From positions 1 to 64,000 of the forward strand of contig NZ_JAUQSW010000006.1 in assembly GCF_030581075.1 (NCBI RefSeq): a DNA stretch of 64,000 nucleotides, read 5' to 3'. Position numbers and translations under genes: made by a program. Shown one piece after another: positions 32,882 through 41,209 of this stretch; within the stretch, counting starts at the first letter, position 1, and each line of letters begins with the position of its first letter. The notes below the pieces were generated by a model. That model did not search any database and had not been told where the DNA came from. It saw nothing but the letters and a program-made list of their open reading frames with translations. The DNA is from Hymenobacter cheonanensis. GTDB lineage: Bacteria; Bacteroidota; Bacteroidia; Cytophagales; Hymenobacteraceae.

Positions 32882-34198
32882 TTAATTCGGGCCACGCGGC
32901 GGCTGGCTAGGCACCCGCGGCGGCGTTAGCTCGCCCAACTGCCGCCCGGCCAGCCGGCCAAAGAGCGGGTGCTTGGCCTGCCCCACCACCTGCGCGCCAT
33001 AAATGCCCGTGTGGCCCGAAAACAGGTAGGCCACCACGCAGGCTAGCGCCAGGTACACGCCCGCCTGCACCCCAAACAGCTCCAGCCCCATCAGCAGGCA
33101 GGCCAGCGGCGTGTTGGCCGCCCCCGCAAACACGCCCACGAAGCCCATGCCCGCCAGCAGCGCCACCGGCAGCGGCAGCACCCCCGCCAGCGCCGAGCCC
33201 AGCGCCGCCCCGATAAAAAACAGCGGCGTCACCTCGCCGCCCTTAAAGCCCGCGCCCAGCGTCAGGGCCGTCAGCAGCAGCTTGAGCGCAAAGTCCTGGG
33301 CGCCCAGCGGGTGCTGAAAGGCCTCCACAATCACCGGCACCCCTAGCCCGGCGTAGCGCATGGTGCCCAGCGCCCACATGGCCCCTGCCACCAGCGCACC
33401 GCCCACCACCGGCCGCAGCGGCGGGTAGGCTATGCGGCCGAAAACCCGGCCGATGGCGTGCGTAAGCGTGGCAAAGCCGCGCGCCGCCAGCCCAAACAGC
33501 ACCCCCGCCAGCAGCGCCGACCCTAGCCCGGGCAGCGTGAGCGGCAGTGCCGCCAGGCTAGGGTAGGCGGTGTGGCCCACGCCCCAGGCGCGCGTCACTA
33601 CATCGGCCACCACGGCGGCCAGCAAGCTCGGCAAAATGGCCTCGTAGCGCACCGCGCCCAGCAAATACACTTCCAGCCCGAATACTGCGCCCGCCAGCGG
33701 CGTGCCGAATACCGAGGCAAAGCCCGCGCTCATGCCCGCAATGAGCAGCAGCCGGCGCTCGCGGCGCGGCAGCCAGCGGGCCAGCTGGTCGCTCAGCGCC
33801 GCACCCATCTGCACGGCCGTGCCCTCGCGCCCCGCCGAGCCCCCCAGCAGGTGCGTGAGCAGCGTGCCGCCCAGCACCAGCGGCACCAGCCGCAGCGGAA
33901 TGGTGTCGCTAGGGCGGTGTATCTCCTCCAGAATAAGGTTGTTGCCTTTCACTACCCGGTTGCCCCAGCGGTGGTAGGCCAGCCCCACCAGCAGGCCGCC
34001 TGCCGGCAGCAGCGCCAGCGCCCAGGGGTGCGCCGCGCGCCAAGCAGTTACCACTTCCAGGCTGACCAGAAAGCCCGCCGAGGCCGTGCCGGCCAGCGCC
34101 CCCACCAGGCTGGCCAGCAGCAGCCAGCGCAGCGTAAACAGCGCAGTAGGGATGAAGGCCCGCAGGCGAACGCGAAAGAAAGATGCAGAAGTGGCCAC
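32882..34198 (-). CDS. CLC-F type fluoride/proton antiporter
   Basis: 438 aa from the GTG at 34198. The open frame extends to 34327 but that part covers the riboswitch and the promoter, so it cannot be coding. The CLC fold shows GNNLILEEIH (85-94) in place of the GSGIP motif of chloride-type CLCs, GREGTAVQMG with the gating Glu125, and GFKGGEVTPLFFIG near the C-terminus. These replacements are typical of the CLC-F clade, which exports fluoride in exchange for protons. The upstream fluoride riboswitch supports that specificity. The exact start could also be another nearby codon. Confidence 0.88.
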   Translation of the reverse strand: MATSASFFRVRLRAFIPTALFTLRWLLLASLVGALAGTASAGFLVSLEVVTAWRAAHPWALALLPAGGLLVGLAYHRWGNRVVKGNNLILEEIHRPSDTIPLRLVPLVLGGTLLTHLLGGSAGREGTAVQMGAALSDQLARWLPRRERRLLLIAGMSAGFASVFGTPLAGAVFGLEVYLLGAVRYEAILPSLLAAVVADVVTRAWGVGHTAYPSLAALPLTLPGLGSALLAGVLFGLAARGFATLTHAIGRVFGRIAYPPLRPVVGGALVAGAMWALGTMRYAGLGVPVIVEAFQHPLGAQDFALKLLLTALTLGAGFKGGEVTPLFFIGAALGSALAGVLPLPVALLAGMGFVGVFAGAANTPLACLLMGLELFGVQAGVYLALACVVAYLFSGHTGIYGAQVVGQAKHPLFGRLAGRQLGELTPPRVPSQPPRGPN

Positions 34199-34251
34199 GG
34201 CGCGAAATAACAGGCTGATTCGTCCGGCGCGGCCCTGGTGGCCGGTCGGCA

Positions 34252-34315
34252 GCGTAGGAATCATCAGCGCGGTGCCTGGGGCGCCGGCGGTTCGCGGTGG
34301 AAATCCATCACCGGG
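34252..34315 (-). ncRNA. fluoride riboswitch (crcB motif)
   Basis: On the minus strand GGTGATGGATTTCCACC gives the 5' stem (GGTG/CACC) with the conserved GATGG in its loop. A second stem follows (GGCGCC-CCA-GGCACC, extended by CGC/GCG with a bulge). Then comes the conserved tail GCTGATGATTCCTAC. The pseudoknot GGA/TCC can form. The aptamer begins about 13 nt after a TACCTTTG -7 box and ends about 54 nt before the GTG of the CLC-F gene. I did not identify the expression platform; CCGGCCACCAGGGCCG just downstream may be part of it. Confidence 0.8.
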
Positions 34316-34324
34316 GTAGTGGGG

Positions 34325-34332
34325 CAAAGGTA
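34325..34332 (-). promoter_or_regulatory. -7 box of the fluoride-responsive transcript
   Basis: Minus-strand TACCTTTG matches TAnnTTTG exactly. Transcription would start near 34318, a few bases before the riboswitch. This places the upper end of the open frame (from 34327) outside the transcript. Confidence 0.65.
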
Positions 34333-34510
34333 GGGCTGCGCCGCGGCTTAATCGCGGGCCGCGGCGGTGCGCCCGCTTAAGCAGGGGCTAGCGTGCTGTA
34401 ATGCCGGCGGGCCGGCGGCGATATACTGTTTCGAACTGCCGGCCCGGCGCTTACCTTGCCGGTCGTTCAGCTTTTCACCTCACCTTTTTAGCGCTGTGCG
34501 CTTGCCTGCC

Positions 34511-35440
34511 ATGAGCTTTTCGCTGGTTCTTTTCGGCCTTGTGCTGCTCACCCTCTTTCTGAGCTACGTTATCGTGCCGCAGGGCACGGTGGCGGTGATT
34601 ACGGTTTTCGGCAAATACCGCCGGCTGATGATGCCGGGCCTCAATTTCAAGCTGCCCTTCATCGAAAACGTGTACAAGCGCATCTCCATCCAGAGCCGCT
34701 CGCTGGAGCTGGAGTTTCAGGCCATCACCATCGACCAGGCCAACGTCAACTTCAAGGCCATGCTCGTGTACGCCGTCTTCGACCAGAGCGAGGAGGCTAT
34801 CAAGCGCGTGGCCTTCAAGTTTGTGGATGAGCGCAGCCTCATGCAGGCCCTTATTCGCACCGTGGAGGGCAGCATCCGGGCCTTCGTGGCCACCCAGCGC
34901 CAGGCGGCCGTGCTGAGTCTGCGCGGCGAGATTGTGCTGCACGTGAAAGACCAGCTCGACGAAACGCTCGAAAGCTGGGGCTACCACCTCATCGACTTGC
35001 AGCTCAACGACATTGCCTTCGACGAGGAAATCATGCGCTCGATGGCTAAAGTAGTGGCTAGCAGCAACCTCAAGGCCGCCGCCGAAAATGAGGGCCAGGC
35101 CCTGCTCATCACTAAAACCAAAGCCGCCGAGGCCGAGGGCAACGCCATTAAAATCTCGGCCGAGGCCGAAAAAATAGCCGCCCAGCTGCGCGGCCAGGGC
35201 GTGGCACTGTTTCGGGAGGAGGTAACCAAGGGCATGGCCCACGCCGTGCAGGAGCTGGCCGAGAACAACCTGGACCCCTCGCTCGTCTACTTCTCCATGT
35301 GGACCGAGGCCATCAAGCACTTTGCCGAGCAAGGCAAGGGCAACGTCATTTTCCTCGATGGGTCGAATGAGGGCCTGGAAAAAAACATGAAGCAAATGCT
35401 GGCCATGCAGCACCTCGACCGGCCCGGCGCCGACCGCTAG
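34511..35440 (+). CDS. SPFH/stomatin/band 7 family protein
   Basis: 309 aa from the ATG at 34511. The N-terminal membrane anchor (LVLFGLVLLTLFLSYVIV) is followed by the band 7 domain (VPQGTVAVITVFGKYRRLMMPGLNF, FKAMLVYAVFD, ALIRTVEGSIRAF) and a helical Ala/Glu-rich region (ENEGQALLITKTKAAEAEGNA). Such proteins organise membrane microdomains and protease complexes. There is no NfeD partner next to it. A TACCTTG word at 34452-34458 may be its -7 box. Confidence 0.92.
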   Translation: MSFSLVLFGLVLLTLFLSYVIVPQGTVAVITVFGKYRRLMMPGLNFKLPFIENVYKRISIQSRSLELEFQAITIDQANVNFKAMLVYAVFDQSEEAIKRVAFKFVDERSLMQALIRTVEGSIRAFVATQRQAAVLSLRGEIVLHVKDQLDETLESWGYHLIDLQLNDIAFDEEIMRSMAKVVASSNLKAAAENEGQALLITKTKAAEAEGNAIKISAEAEKIAAQLRGQGVALFREEVTKGMAHAVQELAENNLDPSLVYFSMWTEAIKHFAEQGKGNVIFLDGSNEGLEKNMKQMLAMQHLDRPGADR

Positions 35441-35494
35441 GGGCTGGCCGGCCAGCCAACCTGCCTGCCTTTTCACTGCGTAGCCCTGCGGCTG

Positions 35495-36316
35495 ATGCGT
35501 TATCTCTACGTTATTATTTGCGGACTAGGCAGTGCTCTTGGCGCCCGCGCCCAGGCGCCGGCCGCTACCGGCCAGCTAGCCCCCGATTCGGTCTGGTACG
35601 AGGCCCCGGCCGATACGCGGCGCGTGCGCTCGGCCACCGACTCGGTGGGCGCCTGCACCGAAGTTTTGCGCTGGGAAGGCCCCGGCGGGCTGGTGCGGAT
35701 ATTTTATCCCTCGGGCCACCTGCAGGAGTACAGCACTTACGGCGACCTGGCCACCGGCACCCGGGAGGGCGCCGCCAGCACCTGGTTTGATAGCGGCCAG
35801 CTGCACACCCAACAAGCTTATGCCCACGGCCGGCGCACGGGCCCGCTGCTGGTATACTACGAAAGCGGCCAGCTAAAGCGCCGCACCGAGTACGTGGCGG
35901 GCAATGAGCTGCCGGGCAGCTGTTTTGAGGAGGCCGGCGCCCCGGTGGCATACTTCCCCTACGAGCAGCCGCCCCTCTACCCGGGCGGGTACGCGCAGCT
36001 GAGCAAGGAGATAGGGCGCGCGCTGCGCCTAACGCGCCAGATGACGGCCTCCCTGACGTGGGAAGCCCAGCTAACCCGGCAGCCGCACGTAGTGGGCGTG
36101 GAGTTTCAGGTGAGCGAAGACGGCCGCATCCGGGCGCCGCGGGTGGCCCGCTCGTCGCCGGTGCCGGGGCTCGACGCGGCCGTGCTTGCCACCCTGGCCC
36201 GGCTCACCAAACGCTTCAGCCCCGGCCGGCGCGATGGCCGGCTGGTGGCCTACACGTATTATTTGCCGGTGCAGCTCAGGATGCCTATTGCGCTCAGGTC
36301 CATTGAAAAACCCTAG
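35495..36316 (+). CDS. MORN-repeat protein with TonB C-terminal domain
   Basis: 273 aa. Signal peptide (YLYVIICGLGSALGARAQ). Residues about 60-140 contain MORN-variant repeats of the YwqK type (FYPSGHLQEYSTYGD, TWFDSGQLHTQQAYAHGR, YYESGQLKRRTEY). The C-terminal half has a TonB-like domain: YPGGYAQLSKEI, VEFQVSEDGRIRAPRV, DAAVLATLARLTKRFSPGR. It has no TonB membrane anchor, so it is likely a periplasmic peptidoglycan- or receptor-binding factor. Such two-domain proteins are common in Bacteroidota but not characterised. Confidence 0.88.
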   Translation: MRYLYVIICGLGSALGARAQAPAATGQLAPDSVWYEAPADTRRVRSATDSVGACTEVLRWEGPGGLVRIFYPSGHLQEYSTYGDLATGTREGAASTWFDSGQLHTQQAYAHGRRTGPLLVYYESGQLKRRTEYVAGNELPGSCFEEAGAPVAYFPYEQPPLYPGGYAQLSKEIGRALRLTRQMTASLTWEAQLTRQPHVVGVEFQVSEDGRIRAPRVARSSPVPGLDAAVLATLARLTKRFSPGRRDGRLVAYTYYLPVQLRMPIALRSIEKP

Positions 36317-36370
36317 CCCGGGTGAGGCGGGAAAAACCAAGACCCGACAGTAGCCGTACCTGACGGCACT

Positions 36371-36378
36371 TAACTTTG
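36371..36378 (+). promoter_or_regulatory. -7 box of the OmpA gene
   Basis: TAACTTTG matches TAnnTTTG, about 115 bp before the ATG at 36493. No convincing -33 element. Confidence 0.45.
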
Positions 36379-36492
36379 CGGCTTCGGGGCCGCCAGCTAC
36401 CCTCGGGCAAGCATTCAAAAGCTGCCTGGCCGGCCCGCGATAACTTGGTTCCGAATGCTTGTTTACCCCTTTTTTTACCTACTCTCTCGTTA

Positions 36493-38151
36493 ATGAAACA
36501 CCCCCTATTCAAAACCGCGCTGCTGAGCGGAGCTGCCCTGCTGGCCGCCGCGCCGCACAGCCAGGCCCAAAATGCCGACCGCAAGTGGGGCGCCAGTGGC
36601 TACGTGACGACGCTGCAGTACCGGGGCGACCTGGGCAGCAATTTCTGGGATGCCCACAACCTGACCTACGGCGGGGGCCTCACCCTGAGCCGCTACGTAG
36701 GCAAAGGCCTCGATATCAACCTGTCGGCCAACCAGAGCACACTGCGCTACCCGGCCGATAACTCGTTTACCTTCATCAACGGGGGGCAAAGCGCGGCTTC
36801 GGGCCGCCGCCTGTACGCCAACGTCAGCAGCTTCGGGCTAGGCTTCAAGTTCAAGCTCAACAACGGCTGGGCGCTGAAAGAAGACGCCTTTATTCAGCCC
36901 TACATCTTGTTGCAGCCGGGCTTTGCGTACATCTACACGCAGCGCTACGCCAACTACTCCAACGTTAACAGCAACGCCTCCAACTACGGCTCGTTTGATG
37001 GCCAGGCGGCCCTGGGCCTCACGTTCCGTGTCACGCCGGGCTTCAGCCTCTTTGCCCAGGCTGGCCAGCACGTGCTCTTCCGCGACGACGACCGCCTCGA
37101 TGGGGTCGACAACAACGGCACCATCTTCTGGGATAAGTACGACCGCTACATGCAGTTCTCGGCCGGCCTCACCGCCAACTTTGGCAAGGCCAAGGATACC
37201 GATGGCGACGGTGTGCCCGACCGCAAGGATAAGTGCCCCGACACGCCCACCGGCGTGAAAGTGGACGAGAACGGCTGCCCCATCGATACCGACGGCGACG
37301 GCATTGCCGACTACCAGGATAAGTGCCCCGACGTGAAAGGGCTAGCTGCGCTGCAAGGCTGCCCCGACGCCGACGGTGACGGCGTAGCCGATGCCGACGA
37401 CAAGTGCCCCAACACCCCGGCCGGCGTGCGCGTCGATGCCTCGGGCTGCCCGCTTGATGCCGACGGCGACGGCGTGCCCGACTACCTCGACAAGTGCCCC
37501 AACACGCCCAGCGGCGTGAAAGTGGATGCCAACGGCTGCCCGCTCGACCGCGACGGCGACGGCGTGCCCGACTACCAGGACCGCTGCCCCGACCGCGCCG
37601 GCCCGGCCAGCAACAAAGGCTGCCCCGAGATTCCGGCCGAGAAGAAGAAAATCCTCAACGAGGCCACCAAGTACATCAACTTTGACTTTAACAAGGCCAC
37701 GCTCAAAGCCAGCTCGTATCCGCGCCTCGAGCAGATGGTGCAGATTATGAACGACTACCCGGACTACTCGCTCAGCATTGCCGGCCACACCGACAGCAAG
37801 GGCGACGACGACTACAACTTGCGCCTGAGCTACGAGCGCGCCGCCTCGGCCCGCAAGTACATGGTTGACCACGGTGTGCCGGCCGAGCGCATCGAGAGCC
37901 GCGGCTACGGCGAAACCAAGCCCATTGCCGACAACAAGACGGCCGCCGGCCAGGCCCTGAACCGCCGTGTGGACTTCGACCCCTACCTGACGGGCGAAAC
38001 CAACGCCGCCGAAGCCAAGTACGGCCCCGCCCCGAGCATCAAGGAATTGCGCGCTACGGGCCAGAAGCTGCCCGGCAAAAAGACCACCGGCACCGGCGCC
38101 CGCTCCAGCCGCAAGACCCCGGCTAAAAAGGCGCCCGCTCGCAAAAAGTAA
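36493..38151 (+). CDS. OmpA family protein with thrombospondin type 3 repeats
   Basis: 552 aa from the ATG at 36493. Signal peptide ending SQAQ; an N-terminal beta-barrel (about 25-230); then five to six acidic Ca-binding repeats of the DTDGDGVPDRKDKCPDTP type (about 235-380); then the OmpA peptidoglycan-binding domain (FDFNKATLK ... LSIAGHTDSKGDDDYNLRLS ... ERIESRGYGETKP, about 382-500); finally a basic Lys/Arg-rich tail ending KKAPARKK. It anchors the outer membrane to the cell wall. The basic tail of about 50 residues is unusual. Confidence 0.95.
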   Translation: MKHPLFKTALLSGAALLAAAPHSQAQNADRKWGASGYVTTLQYRGDLGSNFWDAHNLTYGGGLTLSRYVGKGLDINLSANQSTLRYPADNSFTFINGGQSAASGRRLYANVSSFGLGFKFKLNNGWALKEDAFIQPYILLQPGFAYIYTQRYANYSNVNSNASNYGSFDGQAALGLTFRVTPGFSLFAQAGQHVLFRDDDRLDGVDNNGTIFWDKYDRYMQFSAGLTANFGKAKDTDGDGVPDRKDKCPDTPTGVKVDENGCPIDTDGDGIADYQDKCPDVKGLAALQGCPDADGDGVADADDKCPNTPAGVRVDASGCPLDADGDGVPDYLDKCPNTPSGVKVDANGCPLDRDGDGVPDYQDRCPDRAGPASNKGCPEIPAEKKKILNEATKYINFDFNKATLKASSYPRLEQMVQIMNDYPDYSLSIAGHTDSKGDDDYNLRLSYERAASARKYMVDHGVPAERIESRGYGETKPIADNKTAAGQALNRRVDFDPYLTGETNAAEAKYGPAPSIKELRATGQKLPGKKTTGTGARSSRKTPAKKAPARKK

Positions 38152-38160
38152 GCGCCACTA

Positions 38161-38226
38161 GCCTGCGCTACACAAAAAAAGCAGCCCGCTCCGTTGAGCG
38201 GGCTGCTTTTTTTGTGTAGCGCAGGC
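38161..38226. terminator. perfect 30-bp palindrome, bidirectional terminator
   Basis: Arms of 30 bp (38161-38190 and 38197-38226) are fully complementary around CCGTTG and include A7/T7 runs at the GC stem. The inner part (GCAGCCCGCT with T-run) is a standard terminator for ompA; the additional GC-rich outer part is unusual. Confidence 0.92.
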
Positions 38227-38303
38227 TTCGGCCAGCGCGTTTCGGGCCCCGCCCAAGCTCACGCTTCTGCCACCGGCCAAACCCTGGCGCAGCCATTCGG
38301 CTT

Positions 38304-38310
38304 TAACTTG
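38304..38310 (+). promoter_or_regulatory. possible -7 box of gatB
   Basis: TAACTTG, a one-base-shorter version of TAnnTTTG, lies 47 bp before the gatB start, directly after the terminator of ompA. Similar TAnnTTG words occur before the SPFH and T9SS genes. Confidence 0.3.
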
Positions 38311-38356
38311 CGGCCCGGTTGCGGCGGAAGCTGCCGCGCCCGCCACTACTGCTCTT

Positions 38357-39820
38357 ATGGACGACGCCCTTCTTGCCAGCTACCAGCCCGTAATCGGGCT
38401 CGAAGTACACGCTCAACTGCTGACGCACAGCAAAATGTACTCTTCCGACGAGAACGAGTACGGCGCTATGCCCAATACCAACCTCTCGGTAATCACGCTG
38501 GGCCACCCCGGCACGCTGCCCCGCGTGAACCGCACGGCCGTGGACTTTGCCATCAAAATGGGGCTGGCCACCAACTGCCACATTCAGCGCGAGAACCTGT
38601 TTGCGCGCAAAAACTACTTTTACCCCGACCTGCCCAAGGGCTACCAGATTACGCAGGACAAGACGCCCATTTGCTACGGCGGCCACGTTGACATCCGGCT
38701 GGCCGATGGCAGCACGCGTCGCATCGGCATCACGCGCATTCACATGGAGGAAGACGCGGGCAAGAGCATGCACCTGGCCGGCGAAACCGAGACGCTGGTA
38801 GACCTCAACCGCGCCGGCGTGCCGCTCATCGAGATTGTGAGCGAGCCCGATATCCGCACGGAGGAAGAAGCCTACGCTTACCTGGCCGAAATCAAGAAGC
38901 TGGTCGAGTACCTCGGCATCTGCGACGGCAACATGGAGGAAGGCTCGCTGCGCTGCGACGCCAATGTGAGCGTGATGAAAAAAGGCGCTACCGAGTATGG
39001 TACCAAGGTGGAAGTCAAGAACATGAACTCTTTCCGCAACGTGCAGCGGGCCATCGAGCACGAGATTGTGCGCCAGATTCAGATTCTGGAAAACGGCAGC
39101 GAGGTGGATTCTGAAACGCGCGGCTTCGACGCCGCCAGCGGCACTACCAACGGCCAGCGCTCGAAGGAAACGATGAACGACTACCGCTACTTCCCCGAGC
39201 CCGACCTGCCGCCGCTCGTCATCGACGATGCCTGGCTGCACCGCGTGCAGGCCGAGCTGCCGGCCCTGCCGCAGCAGCTCTACGCCCGCTTCACGGGCGA
39301 GCTGGGCCTGAACGACTACGACGCTAACGTACTCATCGACCAGAAGGAAGTAGCCCAGTACTTCGATGACCTGGCCCGCCTGCTGCCCCCTAGCAGTGCC
39401 AAAGCCGCGGCCAATTGGGTGATGGGCCCCGTGAAGTCGTACCTCAACGAGCGGGCGCTCGAAATCAACGACTTCCCGCTCGACCCCGGCCAGCTAGCCG
39501 GCATTATCGAGCTGATTGAGGCCGGGAAAATCAACTACTCGGTGGCCAGCAAGCAGTTGTTTCCGTACCTGCTCGACCACCCGCAGGCCAACGCCACCGG
39601 CGCGGCCGAGCAGCTAGGCCTGCTCACCAAGGCCGACGCCGGCGAGCTGGAAGCGCTGGTGCAGCAGGTGCTGGCCGCCAACCCCGCCAAAGTAGCCGAG
39701 TACCGCGCCGGCAAAAAGTCGCTCACCGGCATGTTCATGGGCGAGCTTATGAAGCTGACCGGCGGCAAGGCCGACCCCAAGCTGGCCAACCAATTGCTGC
39801 GCCAAGGCCTCGACGGCTAG
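38357..39820 (+). CDS. gatB: Asp-tRNA(Asn)/Glu-tRNA(Gln) amidotransferase subunit B
   Basis: 487 aa, full-length GatB. Landmarks: YQPVIGLEVHAQLLTHSKMYS, HPGTLPRVNRTAVDFAIKMGL, NLFARKNYFYPDLPKGYQITQ, MEEDAGKSMH, DLNRAGVPLIEIVSEPDI, SLRCDANVSV, RSKETMNDYRYFPEPDLPP, and the C-terminal YqeY-like tail (GMFMGELMKLTGGKADPKLAN). With GatA and GatC it amidates misacylated Glu-tRNA(Gln) or Asp-tRNA(Asn). gatA and gatC are not adjacent, which is common in Bacteroidota. Confidence 0.97.
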   Translation: MDDALLASYQPVIGLEVHAQLLTHSKMYSSDENEYGAMPNTNLSVITLGHPGTLPRVNRTAVDFAIKMGLATNCHIQRENLFARKNYFYPDLPKGYQITQDKTPICYGGHVDIRLADGSTRRIGITRIHMEEDAGKSMHLAGETETLVDLNRAGVPLIEIVSEPDIRTEEEAYAYLAEIKKLVEYLGICDGNMEEGSLRCDANVSVMKKGATEYGTKVEVKNMNSFRNVQRAIEHEIVRQIQILENGSEVDSETRGFDAASGTTNGQRSKETMNDYRYFPEPDLPPLVIDDAWLHRVQAELPALPQQLYARFTGELGLNDYDANVLIDQKEVAQYFDDLARLLPPSSAKAAANWVMGPVKSYLNERALEINDFPLDPGQLAGIIELIEAGKINYSVASKQLFPYLLDHPQANATGAAEQLGLLTKADAGELEALVQQVLAANPAKVAEYRAGKKSLTGMFMGELMKLTGGKADPKLANQLLRQGLDG

Positions 39821-39859
39821 GCCCAAAAAGGGCTGCTGCGGAACCAGTTGGCCCATTTT

Positions 39860-39867
39860 TAGCTTTG
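39860..39867 (+). promoter_or_regulatory. -7 box upstream of the TlpA-like gene
   Basis: TAGCTTTG matches TAnnTTTG; it is about 50 bp before the ATG at 39916 and overlaps the longer open frame, so it supports the internal start. Confidence 0.45.
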
Positions 39868-39915
39868 TGCGGCAGCTGCCGGCCCCGGCCGGCTAGCTTT
39901 TCCCCTTATTTGTCA

Positions 39916-41052
39916 ATGACCTCTTTTATGAAACCAGCGCTCGTCGCCGTGGCCCTGCTCGGCCTCACCAATGCCTGCCAGAACGCCAGCGCCGCCGAGG
40001 GCTACGAAATAACGGGCCAGCTGCGCAACGTAGCGGCCGGCACCACGCTGCACCTCTCGGAGCTGACCAGCAGCCAGTTTGTGGAGCGCGGTACTGCCCA
40101 AACCGACGCCCAGGGCAAGTTTACCTTCAAGGGCACGCTGCCCGTGTCGGCCGCCGTTTATCAGCTCAAAGTTGATGAGCCCAATCAGGTGCTGCTCGTG
40201 CTCGACAACAAGACGCACCTTACCCTAGCCGGCGACGCCAAGAGCCTGCCCGCCAGCTACTCGGTGAAGGGCTCTAAAGATTCGGAAGTCATTCAGCAGC
40301 TGACGCATACCATGAACGCCAGCCGCGGCCAGATGCAGCGCCTGGGTCAGCGCTACAACGCCGCCGGCCAGGCCGGCCGCACCGATTCGCTGCCCATCAT
40401 TGAGGGGCAGTACAACGTGCTGGCCCGCGCCACGGCCAACCGGGCCAAGGCCGTGATTCGGCGCAATGCCGGCTCGGTAGCGGCGGGTTTTGCCGCGCTC
40501 AGCTTCGTGGACCCTAACGAGGATTTCGCCTTTGCCGACTCCATCGCTACCATTCAGCGCAAAACCCAGCCGGCCTCGCCCTTCACCCAGGCCCTGAGCG
40601 AGCGCCTGGAGCCGCTGCGGGCCACGGCCATCGGCACGGCCGCGCCCGAAATCAACCTGGCTAGCCCCGACGGCAAGCCGGTTTCGCTCAAGAGCCTGCG
40701 CGGCAAGTACGTGCTGGTCGATTTCTGGGCGAGCTGGTGCGGCCCCTGCCGCCAGGAAAACCCTAACGTGGTGAAGGCCTATAACCAGTTCAAGGACAGG
40801 GGAAAGGGCTTCACGGTCTACAGCGTGTCGCTCGACGATGACAAGGCCCGCTGGACCCAGGCCATCGCCGCCGACGGCCTGGTTTGGCCCAACCACGTAT
40901 CAGACCTCAAAAAGTGGAACAACGCCGCCGCCGCTGCCTACGGCGTGCAATCCATCCCGGCTTCGTTTCTGCTCGACCCTAGCGGCAAAATCATCGGCAA
41001 AAACCTGCGCGGTCCGGCCCTGGAAGCCAAGCTGGCCGAAGTGCTGAAGTAG
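39916..41052 (+). CDS. TlpA-like disulfide reductase with DUF4369 domain
   Basis: 378 aa from the ATG at 39916 (an ATG four codons later, at 39928, is equally likely). Lipoprotein-like signal LLGLTNAC. The N-terminal half fits DUF4369 (YEITGQLRNVAAGTTLHLSE, VYQLKVDEPNQVLLVLDN). The C-terminal half is a thioredoxin-like TlpA/ResA domain with LVDFWASWCGPCRQENPNV (CxxC near 274/277) and SIPASFLLDPSGKII with the cis-Pro. Membrane-anchored thiol reductase facing the periplasm; exact partner unknown. Confidence 0.92.
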   Translation: MTSFMKPALVAVALLGLTNACQNASAAEGYEITGQLRNVAAGTTLHLSELTSSQFVERGTAQTDAQGKFTFKGTLPVSAAVYQLKVDEPNQVLLVLDNKTHLTLAGDAKSLPASYSVKGSKDSEVIQQLTHTMNASRGQMQRLGQRYNAAGQAGRTDSLPIIEGQYNVLARATANRAKAVIRRNAGSVAAGFAALSFVDPNEDFAFADSIATIQRKTQPASPFTQALSERLEPLRATAIGTAAPEINLASPDGKPVSLKSLRGKYVLVDFWASWCGPCRQENPNVVKAYNQFKDRGKGFTVYSVSLDDDKARWTQAIAADGLVWPNHVSDLKKWNNAAAAAYGVQSIPASFLLDPSGKIIGKNLRGPALEAKLAEVLK

Positions 41053-41081
41053 AAACCGTGCCTAACTAGTGCGACAGGCGA

Positions 41082-41172
41082 AAAGCCGTCATGCTGAACG
41101 CAGTGAAGCATCTCTACCGAGTCGTTTAACGGTGCGGTAGGGATGCTTCACTGCGTTCAGCATGACGGCTTT
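41082..41172. repeat. REP-like palindromic element, copy 3
   Basis: Arms of 38 bp (41082-41119 and 41135-41172) pair with a single T-G position around a 15-nt loop. Compared with copy 1 the inner arm reads GAACGCAGTGAAGCATCTC instead of GAGCTTGCCGAAGCATCTT, and both arms changed together. It lies between convergent genes. Confidence 0.9.
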
Positions 41173-41209
41173 GTTTAGGCAGTACGTGACTAGTCGCTTC
41201 CAGTACGCA

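Noticed and set aside
34199..34327. N-terminal extension of the CLC gene to TTG 34327 or ATG 34264
   Set aside because: The region is occupied by a promoter box and the fluoride riboswitch; the ATG at 34264 is part of the conserved riboswitch tail.
37200..37630. direct repeats suggesting a CRISPR or satellite array
   Set aside because: They are coding repeats for the thrombospondin type 3 Ca-binding units of OmpA.
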